Below the pieces are notes generated by a model that worked only from the letters and a program-made list of their open reading frames with translations, made no database searches and was not told the DNA's origin. Below, piece by piece: positions 1 through 7,675 of a stretch of DNA of 64,000 nucleotides. The translations under genes and the position numbers were made by a program. How positions within the stretch are numbered: the stretch's first letter is position 1; the number at the start of each line of letters is the position of its first letter. The stretch comes from Flavobacterium sp. Leaf82. GTDB lineage: Bacteria; Bacteroidota; Bacteroidia; Flavobacteriales; Flavobacteriaceae. The stretch lies in the NCBI RefSeq assembly GCF_001422725.1, contig NZ_LMMA01000032.1, forward strand, positions 330,040 through 394,039, in the 5' to 3' direction.

Positions 1-145
1 TACCGCCATTTTTTTTGAAATTGAAAATGAATCTTTCATCTATAGATAAATGACTGTCAGGAGAGTGATTTCCTCCATATTCGCTTTCAGTTTCTTCATC
101 AGAAGAGGTATCGCTTGAACCAAATATTTTTTTGAAAAAATTCAT
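1..145 (-). CDS. LUD-domain-like protein, N-terminal part only (runs off the window)
   Basis: Only the first 48 codons are in the window. They read MNFFKKIFGSS, then an acidic Ser/Asp/Glu-rich stretch, then DERFIFNFKKNGG. The acidic linker followed by a DERF...FxKNGG segment resembles the start of lactate-utilisation (LUD) domain proteins that I associate with the position next to ftsH in flavobacteria. That link is from memory of the family, not from a search. The start codon is the only Met in frame. Nothing can be said about catalytic residues, which lie outside the window. Confidence 0.5.
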   Translation of the reverse strand, partial: MNFFKKIFGSSDTSSDEETESEYGGNHSPDSHLSIDERFIFNFKKNGG

Positions 146-194
146 TTTTATATGAAATACTTTACATGTTAGTTGAAAACGTTCAAAGATAAAA

Positions 195-233
195 AAATCT
201 TAATTCAAAAGGCTATTTTGAATTAAGATTTTA
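195..233 (-). terminator. Rho-independent terminator of the rsfS-ftsH transcript
   Basis: A long A/T-rich inverted repeat (AAATCTTAATTCAAAA against TTTTGAATTAAGATTT, with a 5-base loop) lies 27 bases past the ftsH stop. On the minus strand it ends in a T run. It separates ftsH from the LUD-like gene. Confidence 0.75.
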
Positions 234-259
234 AAAAATATTACATATTTATTGAATAT

Positions 260-2185
260 TTATGAAACCACTTCTTCTAAATTTTTATCAAAAGTTCGTT
301 TTCCGAAAATAGTTTCTAAGTCATCTTTAAAAATAACTTCTTTTTCAATTAATATGTCAGCTAATTGATTTAGCTTGTCTTTGTTTTCTTCTAAAATTTG
401 AATTGCTCTTTGGTATTGACCTTCAATTAATTCTGAAATTTCTTTGTCAATTACTTTTGCAGTTTCGTCAGAATAAGGTTTAGAGAAATTGTATTCGCTT
501 TGTCCTGTAGAATCGTAATAAGTAACATTTCCAATTTTTTCATTCAAACCGTAAATTGTTACCATAGCGCGAGCCTGACGTGTAACTTTTTCTAAATCGC
601 TTAATGCACCAGTCGAAATTCTGTCAAAAGTTACTTTTTCAGCAGCTCTTCCGCCCATAGTAGCACACATTTCGTCTAACATTTGATCAGTTCTTACGAT
701 TTGTCTCTCTTCAGGTAAGTACCATGCAGCTCCTAAACTTTGTCCACGAGGTACGATAGTTACTTTAATAAGTGGTGCAGCGTGCTCTAACATCCAGCTT
801 ACAGTTGCGTGACCAGCTTCGTGAATTGCGATTGCTCTTTTTTCTTCTGGAGTAATTATTTTGTTTTTCTTTTCAAGACCACCAATTATTCTGTCAACAG
901 CATCTAAGAAATCTTGTCTGTCAACTGCAGTTTTGTTGTTACGCGCAGCAATTAAAGCAGCCTCGTTACAAACATTTGCAATATCTGCACCAGAGAAACC
1001 CGGAGTTTGTTTTGCTAAGAAATCAAGGTCAAGACCTTCAACTTTTTTAATAGGTGCTAAGTGTACTGCAAATATTTCAGCTCTTTCGCGAATGTCCGGT
1101 AAGTCAACAAAAATTTGTCTGTCGAAACGACCGGCACGCATTAAAGCTTTATCAAGAACATCAGCTCTGTTAGTTGCAGCCAGAACAATTACGTTAGAGT
1201 TTGTACCAAAACCATCCATTTCTGTTAGTAATTGGTTCAATGTGTTTTCTCTTTCGTCATTTCCGCCTGACATATTGCTTTTTCCTCTTGCTCTACCAAC
1301 AGCATCGATTTCGTCGATGAAAATGATAGCAGGAGATTTTTCTTTAGCTTGTTTAAATAAGTCACGAACACGTGAAGCACCAACTCCTACGAACATTTCT
1401 ACGAAATCAGAACCTGATAATGAGAAGAAAGGAACCTGAGCTTCTCCTGCAACTGCTTTTGCCAATAAGGTTTTACCAGTTCCCGGAGGTCCTACAAGTA
1501 GGGCTCCTTTAGGTATTTTACCTCCTAAATTGGTGTATTTTTCAGGATTTTTAAGGAATTCTACAATTTCTTGTATTTCTTCTTTTGCACCTTCTAAACC
1601 AGCAACATCTTTAAATGTAGTTTTAATATCGGTTTTCTCATCAAACAATTTAGCTTTCGATTTTCCAATGTTAAAGATTTGTCCGCCACCGCCACCAGCG
1701 CCACCTGACATTTTACGCATAATGAAAATCCAAACACCAATAATAATGATGATAGGAAGTAAACTGATTAGAATATCGCTCCAGTTGTTTTTCTGCAAAA
1801 AATTAAAATCTTTCAGTTTGCCTTCGCCAACTGCTTTTTCTAATTTAGTTTGAAAAATTTGGTCGTTACCAATTTCTAAAGTATAATGAGGACCTTTGTT
1901 AGGTCTGTCAAAAATATCTTTAGCCACTTTTTTGTTTGCTGCATCTTTAAGCGAAGCAGCATTTAAATATACCTCAGCTTCAGCTTTATTGTAAACAATA
2001 ACTTTTTCAATCTGACCTTTTTCTAATAAAACATTAAATTTAGAAGAGGTTAATTGAGCTGGTTCGCTTAAGTTAGATCCTCCGGTTGCAAAACTTATAA
2101 ATAAAAAAACTAGAAGTATTGCGGTGTATATTAACCAAGGACTTATTTTAAATTTACTCGGATTTGGATTATTATCTTTAGCCAT
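260..2185 (-). CDS. ftsH: ATP-dependent zinc metalloprotease FtsH
   Basis: A membrane-anchored AAA+ protease of 641 residues, the usual family length, that degrades damaged membrane proteins and short-lived regulators at the inner membrane. Visible parts in order: transmembrane segment at about 17-35, periplasmic domain, second transmembrane segment at about 136-156 followed by a Gly-rich linker. Then come Walker A GPPGTGKT at 232-239, Walker B ending DEID near 291-294, the second region of homology with AATNRAD...GRFDR, and the zinc site HEAGH at 455-459. It lies 15 bases after rsfS and is probably cotranscribed with it. All catalytic residues are intact. Confidence 0.97.
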   Translation of the reverse strand: MAKDNNPNPSKFKISPWLIYTAILLVFLFISFATGGSNLSEPAQLTSSKFNVLLEKGQIEKVIVYNKAEAEVYLNAASLKDAANKKVAKDIFDRPNKGPHYTLEIGNDQIFQTKLEKAVGEGKLKDFNFLQKNNWSDILISLLPIIIIIGVWIFIMRKMSGGAGGGGGQIFNIGKSKAKLFDEKTDIKTTFKDVAGLEGAKEEIQEIVEFLKNPEKYTNLGGKIPKGALLVGPPGTGKTLLAKAVAGEAQVPFFSLSGSDFVEMFVGVGASRVRDLFKQAKEKSPAIIFIDEIDAVGRARGKSNMSGGNDERENTLNQLLTEMDGFGTNSNVIVLAATNRADVLDKALMRAGRFDRQIFVDLPDIRERAEIFAVHLAPIKKVEGLDLDFLAKQTPGFSGADIANVCNEAALIAARNNKTAVDRQDFLDAVDRIIGGLEKKNKIITPEEKRAIAIHEAGHATVSWMLEHAAPLIKVTIVPRGQSLGAAWYLPEERQIVRTDQMLDEMCATMGGRAAEKVTFDRISTGALSDLEKVTRQARAMVTIYGLNEKIGNVTYYDSTGQSEYNFSKPYSDETAKVIDKEISELIEGQYQRAIQILEENKDKLNQLADILIEKEVIFKDDLETIFGKRTFDKNLEEVVS

Positions 2186-2200
2186 TAGAGAAAGTTTCTT

Positions 2201-2572
2201 TTAGTATTTGTTTTCGATTGTAGTTATTTTGGCGTCACCCCAAAGGCTCTCGATATTATAGTATTCACGAATGTGTTTCTGGAAAACGTGTACAACAATG
2301 TGCACATAATCCATAAGAACCCATTCTGCATTATCGGTTCCTTCTACGTGCCACGGTTTGTCTTTTAAGTCTTTAGATACTGTTTTTTGAATTGAGTTAA
2401 CAATGGCGTTAACTTGGGTGTTTGAATTTCCGTTGCAAATGACAAAATAGTCACAAACTGCCGTGTCTATATCTCTTAAGTCAAGAATATCGATATCATT
2501 TCCTTTTACTTCTTCAATCCCTTTGATTATGTTCGCCAATAGAACATCATTGTTAATAGTCTTTTTCGCCAT
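2201..2572 (-). CDS. rsfS: Ribosome silencing factor RsfS (Iojap family)
   Basis: A 123-residue Iojap/RsfS protein. The family binds ribosomal protein uL14 and blocks subunit joining when nutrients are low. Diagnostic segments are DIDILDLRDIDTAVCDYFVICNG near the N terminus, KPWHVEGTDNAEWVLMDYVHIVVHVF in the middle and FYN/YYNIESLWGDA at the end. It is the first gene of a two-gene minus-strand unit with ftsH and is divergent from birA across a 93-base gap. The length fits the family and I see nothing unusual. Confidence 0.93.
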   Translation of the reverse strand: MAKKTINNDVLLANIIKGIEEVKGNDIDILDLRDIDTAVCDYFVICNGNSNTQVNAIVNSIQKTVSKDLKDKPWHVEGTDNAEWVLMDYVHIVVHVFQKHIREYYNIESLWGDAKITTIENKY

Positions 2573-2589
2573 GAATTATTTTATATGAT

Positions 2590-2623
2590 TTTGTAAAGTT
2601 ACCAAATTTTGTGATTATTTTTG
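2590..2623 (+). promoter_or_regulatory. Candidate birA promoter
   Basis: TTTG at 2590-2593 and TATTTTTG at 2616-2623 match the Bacteroidota -33 TTTG and -7 TAnnTTTG elements, with a 22-base spacer. It would give a leader of roughly 38 bases before the birA ATG at 2666. Confidence 0.45.
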
Positions 2624-2665
2624 AACCTTAACAAAATATTAAATTAAGTTAATTAAATTCCTTTA

Positions 2666-3403
2666 ATGAAACTAATCAAACTCGATGCCATAGATTCTAC
2701 AAATGATTTCCTTAAATCGTTAGCAAGCAAGGATGAACTCGATAATTTTACCGTAGTAACTGCTGAAAATCAGACAAAAGGAAAGGGGCAAAGAGGATCT
2801 GAATGGCAATCTGAATCAGGTAAAAACTTAATTATGAGTGTCTTGGTAAGAGAATTTCTCTATAGTAATGATCAGGTCTTTAATATGAGTGTTGTAGTTT
2901 CTTTAAGTGTAATCGATGCTCTAAAAACGTTAAATATTCCTAATTTATCTATAAAATGGCCTAACGACATTATGTCATACAACAAAAAAATTGGTGGCAT
3001 ACTTATCGAAAACACCATCAAAAGTGATGGCAGGATTGTGTCAGTTGCCGGAATTGGCTTAAATGTTAATCAGACAAATTTTGATCATTTACCCAATGCC
3101 TCTTCTTTGGCAGTGATTTGTAAATCTGAATTTGATAAAAATAAACTACCGGATTTAATAGTCGAAAAAATACAAGAAAAAATACAGTTCTGGAACACGA
3201 ATTTGGCTGATTTATGGTCAGAGTATTTTAATTCACTATTCAGAAAAGGAGTTCCTATGCCTTTTAAACATCTTGATGCCAATAATTCGGGAAATTTCAT
3301 GGGAATCATTCAAGGTGTTTCTCCTGTTGGTAAAATACAAATTTTGCTAGAAGATGATTCGGTTTCAGAATTTGAAATTAAAGAAGTTCAGATGCTTTAT
3401 TGA
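2666..3403 (+). CDS. birA: Biotin--[acetyl-CoA-carboxylase] ligase
   Basis: A biotin protein ligase of 245 residues that adenylates biotin and attaches it to the carrier lysine of acetyl-CoA carboxylase. It opens with IDSTNDFLK. The catalytic loop KGKGQRGSEW is at about 37-46, KWPNDIM with the lysine region at about 94-100, IGGILIE just after, and GIGLNVN follows. A short C-terminal BPL domain ends the protein. There is no N-terminal HTH domain, so this is the non-regulatory ligase type rather than the E. coli repressor type. It is monocistronic, followed by a convergent terminator. Confidence 0.92.
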   Translation: MKLIKLDAIDSTNDFLKSLASKDELDNFTVVTAENQTKGKGQRGSEWQSESGKNLIMSVLVREFLYSNDQVFNMSVVVSLSVIDALKTLNIPNLSIKWPNDIMSYNKKIGGILIENTIKSDGRIVSVAGIGLNVNQTNFDHLPNASSLAVICKSEFDKNKLPDLIVEKIQEKIQFWNTNLADLWSEYFNSLFRKGVPMPFKHLDANNSGNFMGIIQGVSPVGKIQILLEDDSVSEFEIKEVQMLY

Positions 3404-3492
3404 AAAAGGTTCATTCAAAGGTTCAAAGGGCGAAAGTGACAAAGGTTCAAAGGTTTTCCTTTACTTTTATTTAAAGTCAAATAACGCCTACG

Positions 3493-3597
3493 TTTGTCAT
3501 TTCGAGCGAAGGGAGAAATCACACTCGTAGTTCAACAAAGATTGGTGATTACTATTGTCGAGTTTCTTGCGAAGATTTCTCATTCTTCGAAATGACA
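3493..3597. repeat. Dispersed inverted-repeat element (GTCATTTCGAGCGAAG type)
   Basis: The arms GTCATTTCGAGCGAAGGGAG at 3496-3515 and the near-complement ending TTCTTCGAAATGAC at about 3583-3595 fold back across roughly 60 bases. This text is a familiar intergenic repeat in Bacteroidota genomes. It carries no open reading frame. It sits between birA and the terminator. Confidence 0.6.
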
Positions 3598-3628
3598 ATT
3601 GTTACGTTTAAAAAAAATGTCTATTCAT

Positions 3629-3658
3629 AAAAAAGCCTGATTGTAAAATCAGGCTTTT
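3629..3658. terminator. Bidirectional terminator between birA and the SRPBCC gene
   Basis: AAAAGCCTGATT and AATCAGGCTTTT form a clean stem with a 4-base loop, flanked by A and T runs. It can serve both converging genes. Confidence 0.8.
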
Positions 3659-3690
3659 AAATTTTATGTAATTTGAGAATTAATAATTAA

Positions 3691-4083
3691 TTAAAGCTTC
3701 GTCATATTAGTTGCCAGAGTTTCGATAAACTTGCTAATTGGTCCTTTGATCATCATAGCCATCATAGCGTTGAATTCTCCATCAAAATGAAGTTGTACAG
3801 CACTTTCAGTATCTGAAACACTTTCGATATTCGAAACCAAAGTAAACGGAAGTTTATCACTTGCAGCTCCCAAAACGATTTTGTTTGGCGCTACTTTTTC
3901 TTTCATTTTAAGTTTTATTTCCGGCATACCTTTTAATCCAAAAATAAAAGCATCTTCACCAGTTACTTCAAATTTAGCAATATTATCCGGCATTAATTTT
4001 TCAAAATTCTTAACATCAGTCAATAAATCAAATAAATCTTGAGATGATTTCTGAACAGTAACTTTTGGACTTTCTAAGTTCAT
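3691..4083 (-). CDS. SRPBCC (START-like) domain protein
   Basis: A 130-residue protein with the pattern of the small SRPBCC/polyketide-cyclase-like fold: an initial strand VTVQKSSQDLFDLLTDVKNFEKLMP, alternating beta strands, and a C-terminal helix KGPISKFIETLATNM. Family members bind hydrophobic ligands, but no ligand can be inferred here. There is no signal peptide, so it should be cytosolic. It lies downstream of pyrE on the same strand with a gap of about 110 bases, so cotranscription is possible but unproven. Confidence 0.7.
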   Translation of the reverse strand: MNLESPKVTVQKSSQDLFDLLTDVKNFEKLMPDNIAKFEVTGEDAFIFGLKGMPEIKLKMKEKVAPNKIVLGAASDKLPFTLVSNIESVSDTESAVQLHFDGEFNAMMAMMIKGPISKFIETLATNMTKL

Positions 4084-4192
4084 ATTTTAATTTTTTTACT
4101 AATTGTTTTTTTTAAGATGAAGCGTAGCAATAATTTCAAATTCTAAATCTAATTTCTTTCTTCTATCATCTTGCATCTAAAGAACCTAAAAT

Positions 4193-4843
4193 CTATTCTT
4201 CCTCTTTCCCCCAAGTAGATGGACTTTCGTTCCATTCCAGCAAAGTCGATTGTTGCTCTTCGGTAATATATTGTTTCTGAACCGCTAAGTCTAATAAATT
4301 TTCGTAATTACTTAACGTATACAAATCGATATTAGCATTTTTAAAGTTCTCTTCGGCAACATTAAAACCGTATGTAAAAATCGCAGCCATACCTTTTATG
4401 TTCGCGCCTTCGTTACGTAAAGCTTCCACAGCCATCAAACTACTGTTTCCTGTGCTGATTAAATCTTCTACAACAACAACATTTTGTCCTTTTTGTAAAA
4501 AACCTTCAACTTGATTTTGTCTTCCGTGTTTTTTTGCTTCCGGACGCACATAAACGAACGGTAATCCAAGGCTTTCAGCAACCAGAATACCTATTCCAAT
4601 AGCTCCAGTGGCAACACCGGCAATAACATCTGGTTTCCCAAATTGTTTTTCAATATTCTTCGCAAACTCATCACGAACATAGTTTCGGATGATCGGAAAT
4701 GAAAGAATTAACCTATTATCGCAATAAATAGGAGATTTCCAACCAGAAGCCCATGTAAAAGGATTTTCGGGATTCAATTTAATTGCATTTATTTGCAAAA
4801 GCAATTCGGCTGTTTTTTCGGCAGTATCTTTATTAAAAATCAT
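4193..4843 (-). CDS. pyrE: Orotate phosphoribosyltransferase
   Basis: Converts orotate and PRPP to orotidine monophosphate in pyrimidine synthesis. The PRPP-binding motif VVVVEDLISTGNSS is in the second half, and ASGWKSPIYCDNR and GVATGAIGIGILVA match PyrE. I chose the ATG at 4843 (MIFNKDTAEKTAE, 216 residues) rather than an upstream in-frame start at 4876. The upstream 11 codons overlap a promoter and the start of the divergent NUDIX gene, and 216 residues fits the family. Only 7 bases separate the two divergent start codons. Confidence 0.93.
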   Translation of the reverse strand: MIFNKDTAEKTAELLLQINAIKLNPENPFTWASGWKSPIYCDNRLILSFPIIRNYVRDEFAKNIEKQFGKPDVIAGVATGAIGIGILVAESLGLPFVYVRPEAKKHGRQNQVEGFLQKGQNVVVVEDLISTGNSSLMAVEALRNEGANIKGMAAIFTYGFNVAEENFKNANIDLYTLSNYENLLDLAVQKQYITEEQQSTLLEWNESPSTWGKEEE

Positions 4844-4847
4844 AGTA

Positions 4848-4876
4848 CAAATGTATAAAGTTTTTGTGAACGACAA
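4848..4876 (-). promoter_or_regulatory. pyrE promoter with the start codon at the predicted transcription start
   Basis: On the minus strand TTG (4876-4874) is followed by 18 bases and then TACATTTG (4855-4848), matching the -33 and -7 elements of Bacteroidota. Only 4 bases then separate it from the pyrE ATG, so the transcript may be leaderless. The -7 box overlaps the ATG of the divergent NUDIX gene. Confidence 0.55.
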
Positions 4877-5453
4877 ACCACTTTTTTTGACAAATGAGAT
4901 CTCGAAAGAGACTGATTTTCAATTATTCTTGTTAGAGAGTATTGATATCGAGCATCTTATCGTTAAAATGTTTCAAAATAAAATTCAAAAGGCTTATTTG
5001 TATCATCCTGACGAAAAGGAAATTATGAAAACCCTAAAGGCCAAAATCCCAGTAAATAAAGCTGGTGGAGGTCTTGTGTACAATAAAAAAGGCGAAGTTT
5101 TATTTATTTTCAGAAACGGAAAATGGGACTTACCAAAGGGCGGAATAGAAAAAGGCGAAGAAATTGAAGACACCGCAATGCGCGAAGTCGAAGAAGAAAC
5201 CGGCGTAGGTAAGCTCAGAATCACCAATAAACTCGAAAAAACCTATCACGTTTTTAAACGCAACGGAAAATACAAACTAAAAGTCACACATTGGTTCGAA
5301 ATGCAATCAGACTTTGAAGGAACTCCACAAGGTCAAATCGAGGAAGGCATCGAAAAAGTAGCCTGGCTAAATCCCGAAGAAATCAAAGAAGCCCTAAAAA
5401 ACTCTTACGAAAACATTAAATTATTGTTTGAAGAAGAGAATACGGTTTCTTAA
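4851..5453 (+). CDS. NUDIX hydrolase
   Basis: A 200-residue protein with a complete NUDIX box, G-x5-E-x7-REVEEETGV, at about 102-124. This binds the metal ions that cleave nucleoside-diphosphate-linked substrates. About 75 residues precede the domain and contain no recognised motif. The substrate cannot be read from sequence. It is divergent from pyrE with 7 bases between start codons, an arrangement that suggests shared regulation or at least promoter interference. The reading frame is unbroken and the C terminus is acidic. Confidence 0.85.
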   Translation: MYKVFVNDKPLFLTNEISKETDFQLFLLESIDIEHLIVKMFQNKIQKAYLYHPDEKEIMKTLKAKIPVNKAGGGLVYNKKGEVLFIFRNGKWDLPKGGIEKGEEIEDTAMREVEEETGVGKLRITNKLEKTYHVFKRNGKYKLKVTHWFEMQSDFEGTPQGQIEEGIEKVAWLNPEEIKEALKNSYENIKLLFEEENTVS

Positions 5454-5466
5454 GTTGAAGCAAGAA

Positions 5467-5522
5467 GCAAGATTATAGAAGCAAGATTATAGAAGCAAGA
5501 TTATAGAAGAAAGATTATAGAA
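5467..5522. repeat. Short tandem repeat, four copies of 14 bases
   Basis: Four consecutive units of GCAAGATTATAGAA, the last with one change (GAAAGATTATAGAA), directly after the NUDIX stop codon. It is non-coding and likely variable in copy number by slippage. Confidence 0.85.
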
Positions 5523-5564
5523 GAAACAATCTATATGAATTTTAGTTTTATAAACTTAATTTGG

Positions 5565-5690
5565 GCGTGCCACCAATTAAAAAAAGACCTAATCAACTTT
5601 GCGTTCATTAGGTCTTTTTTTAATTGCTGTCGGGCTATACGCGCTACTTTGGTAGCTAGCTTCTATCCCTCACGCAAAGCTACACTTTGA
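5565..5690 (-). repeat. REP-like dispersed element containing a strong hairpin
   Basis: The stretch has the layout GGGCGTGCCACC, then a near-perfect hairpin of about 18 base pairs (GACCTAAT against ATTAGGTC with A and T flanks, 5576-5625), then CGGGCTATACGCGCTAC and TTCTATCCCTCACGC. Read on the minus strand, GGGATAGAAGC, a short stem and a GCG..ATAGCCCG tail follow the order of the elements at 15.9, 32.0 and 51.8 kb. The hairpin with its T run could also end the NUDIX transcript. Bases 5691-5876 hold nothing I recognise. Confidence 0.55.
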
Positions 5691-5876
5691 GTAGAAAATT
5701 TGTTTAAAATTTCACGTTTCAGGTTTTTTTGCTAGAAGTCAGGCGTTTTATAATTTCTTATTTTGACGATTTCATGTCTCAAAAATCGTACTTTTGTTTA
5801 GTACAATAAGTAATACGTTGTTAGTATACAAATCATTTTGATTGTATCGTACCCAGCAAAATTTGTTTTTTATATA

Positions 5877-5907
5877 TTGCTTGTTATTACTCTTAATATT
5901 ATCTTTG
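5877..5907 (+). promoter_or_regulatory. Promoter of the XRE regulator, probably leaderless
   Basis: TTG at 5877-5879, 20 bases, then TATCTTTG at 5900-5907, a full match to the -7 consensus. The ATG at 5912 follows after 4 bases, about where transcription should begin. Confidence 0.6.
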
Positions 5908-5911
5908 AATT

Positions 5912-6328
5912 ATGAGCACACTTACAAAATCAAATCATATAGGGCGAAAAATTAGCCGAATTCGAGAACTTCGTGACATGAAACAAGAAGCATTGGCACA
6001 AGCTTTAGGAACTAGCCAACAAACTATATCTGCTCTTGAAAATAGCGAAACCATCGATGACGACAGACTTGCAGAAGTTGCAAAAGCTTTGGGAGTAAGT
6101 GTTGAAGCACTGAAAAATTTTTCAGACGAAGCTGCAATTAATTATTTTAATAATTTCTATGATAATAGTGGAAGTAATGGTGCGTTTTCTCATGGACCAC
6201 TATTCACTTTTAATCCATTAGATAAATTAATGGAAACTATAGAAGAAAACAAAAGACTGTACGAACGTTTAGTTCAGGCAGAAAAAGACAAAGTTGAGTT
6301 TTTACAAAATATATTGAAGGATAAATAG
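5912..6328 (+). CDS. XRE-family helix-turn-helix regulator
   Basis: A 138-residue protein with a Cro/C1-type HTH at about 10-65: IGRKISRIRELRDMKQEALAQ followed by TSQQTISALE and an ending LGVSVEAL. The second half has a Gly/Asn-rich linker and a C-terminal helix that looks like a short coiled coil (KLMETIEENKRLYERLVQAEKDKVEFL), probably for dimerisation. It stands alone among repeats, so its targets are unknown. The first HTH residues agree well with stand-alone regulators of this family in Bacteroidota rather than with an antitoxin, since no toxin gene is adjacent. Confidence 0.85.
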   Translation: MSTLTKSNHIGRKISRIRELRDMKQEALAQALGTSQQTISALENSETIDDDRLAEVAKALGVSVEALKNFSDEAAINYFNNFYDNSGSNGAFSHGPLFTFNPLDKLMETIEENKRLYERLVQAEKDKVEFLQNILKDK

Positions 6329-6346
6329 TTTTTATTCTTTCTGTGA

Positions 6347-6388
6347 AAAAAAGCCCAATAAAAATTTAAATTTTTATTGGGCTTTTTT
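6347..6388. terminator. Terminator after the XRE gene
   Basis: AAAAAAGCCCAATAAAAATT and its exact complement AATTTTTATTGGGCTTTTTT form an almost loop-free perfect palindrome ending in T, 18 bases past the XRE stop. Confidence 0.85.
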
Positions 6389-6460
6389 ATGCTATTTAGT
6401 TTACTGTTATTATTTAAAACTATGTTTTCTTCATCGTATTTAAAATAAGTATGACATTTT

Positions 6461-6725
6461 TTTGCTCTGAAAGAGCTTTAGCAATAGCATGGTGCAAAGC
6501 ACTATGATAAAATTACGATTATTGTTTAGCCCTGTAAGGGCGAAAGTTTCATCTCGAACAAAACGTTTCTAAAAATTTAATATCATTTTTAAGAAAATTA
6601 TAATTCTATTGTAGATCGATATTGTTTGTTTGCTTTTGCCCTTTCAGGGCGTTTTTTTGTACTTAATTTAGTTCGTAGCGCGTTGCACTACGCTATTGAT
6701 TTTAGGCTTTCAGCCTATTTTTAAA
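6461..6725. repeat. Hairpin-rich repeat, copy 1
   Basis: About 265 bases repeated nearly identically at 6801-7063. It contains a series of small hairpins with 3-base loops: GCTCTGAAAGAGC (6464), GCCCTGTAAGGGC (6529), GCCCTTTCAGGGC (6638) and AGGCTTTCAGCCT (about 6704), plus the arms TAGCG and CGCTA in GTAGCGCGTTGCACTACGCT. There is no coding capacity. The loops GAA and TTC and the small stems resemble REP-type palindromes. Bases 6726-6800 are not duplicated; they begin with a further small hairpin (AGGATTGTAATCCT). Confidence 0.85.
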
Positions 6726-6800
6726 GGATTGTAATCCTGTAGTTTTTAATATCTTGATTAAAAAGTAAACAAACTAGCTCTTTGAAGTGTTCACTTTACT

Positions 6801-7063
6801 TTTGCTCTGAAAGAGCTTTAGCAATAGCATGGTGCATAGCACTATGATAAAATTACGATTATTGTTTAGCCCTGTTAGGGCGAAAGTTTCATCTCGAATA
6901 AAGTGTTTCTAAATATTTTAATATCATTAAAAAAAATATAATTCTATTGTAGATTGATATTGTTTGTTTGCTTTTGCCTTTTCAGGGCGTTATTCGCACT
7001 TAATTTAGTTCGTAGCGCGTTGCACTACGCTATTGATTTTAGGCTTTCAGCCTATTTTTAAAA
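6801..7063. repeat. Hairpin-rich repeat, copy 2
   Basis: A direct repeat of 6461-6725 at a distance of about 340 bases, with scattered substitutions and a 2-base length difference. One stem has changed from GCCC to GCCT, which leaves a G-T pair. The conservation of hairpins with drift elsewhere suggests an old duplication. Confidence 0.85.
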
Positions 7064-7122
7064 AGAATTGAAATTTCTATAATTTTAATACCCAGCTCTA
7101 CGAAATTTTGACTTTGCTGACT

Positions 7123-7233
7123 GCTGTGCGAAGTCTCCTGACTTCGTACCCGCTCCAATAATCTACAAAGAGAAGCAAAAAAAATCATAATGGAATATAG
7201 GAACGTGTACGAAGTCAGGAGACTTCGCACAGC
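7123..7233. repeat. Perfect 27-base inverted repeat pair
   Basis: The arm at 7123-7149 (beginning GCTGTGCGAAGTCTCC) is the exact reverse complement of the arm at 7207-7233. Each arm also contains its own hairpin, CGAAGTC-TCCT-GACTTCG. The 57 bases between them are unique. Short open frames crossing this pair are by-products of the symmetry. Confidence 0.85.
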
Positions 7234-7355
7234 AATTGCGAACGTTTCGTGGAGCGGGTTTTTAATTTGCTTGGCCAACTTTGATAAAGTTTATCGAAAG
7301 AATTTTTTAAGAATCTTTGAGCAGTATAAGTATTCTACAATTTTGAAACAAAAAA

Positions 7356-7534
7356 ACATTCCAGAGGAATGTCTGCTCGGTAGAATCAAATTCGAATTAT
7401 GGTTATACGTTCCGTAGGAACGTTTGATTAATGGCGACAGATGTATTATTTTCGAACAGCAGGTGTCCCTACAGGACACGCACTTCAGAACAATATTATT
7501 TTTTTTCTACCGATGAGATATTCCTACGGAATAT
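7356..7534. repeat. Array of four 17-base hairpins at regular spacing
   Basis: ACATTCCAGAGGAATGT (7356), ACGTTCCGTAGGAACGT (7407), GTGTCCCTACAGGACAC (7463) and ATATTCCTACGGAATAT (7518) are each 17 bases with a 6-7 bp stem and a 3-5 base loop. They start 51, 56 and 55 bases apart. CGGTAGAA after the first and TTCTACCG before the last are inverted relative to each other, so the whole block may be an inverted composite. Bases 7535-7675 hold nothing recognised. Confidence 0.85.
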
Positions 7535-7675
7535 TAAACATGGTTATTGATGTACACTTTCGTGGATTTGTAACATAGCTTGGCTAAATATTCACAATTG
7601 ATTTTGTACAGCAGTCAACGGATCTTAGAAATATGCATGTAGAAGAACAGTTTTAAAATATTAGATGATGTTTCC

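Noticed and set aside
861..1439. 192-codon plus-strand frame inside ftsH
   Set aside because: It lies antisense to a fully conserved gene and its residues show no protein-like pattern.
7039..7479. Short overlapping frames (about 60-79 codons) in the repeat region
   Set aside because: They cross the 27-base inverted repeat and the hairpin array, which produce open frames by their own symmetry.
7356..7534. Evenly spaced palindromes that could be mistaken for a CRISPR array
   Set aside because: The repeats differ in sequence, are only 17 bases and have no cas genes nearby.
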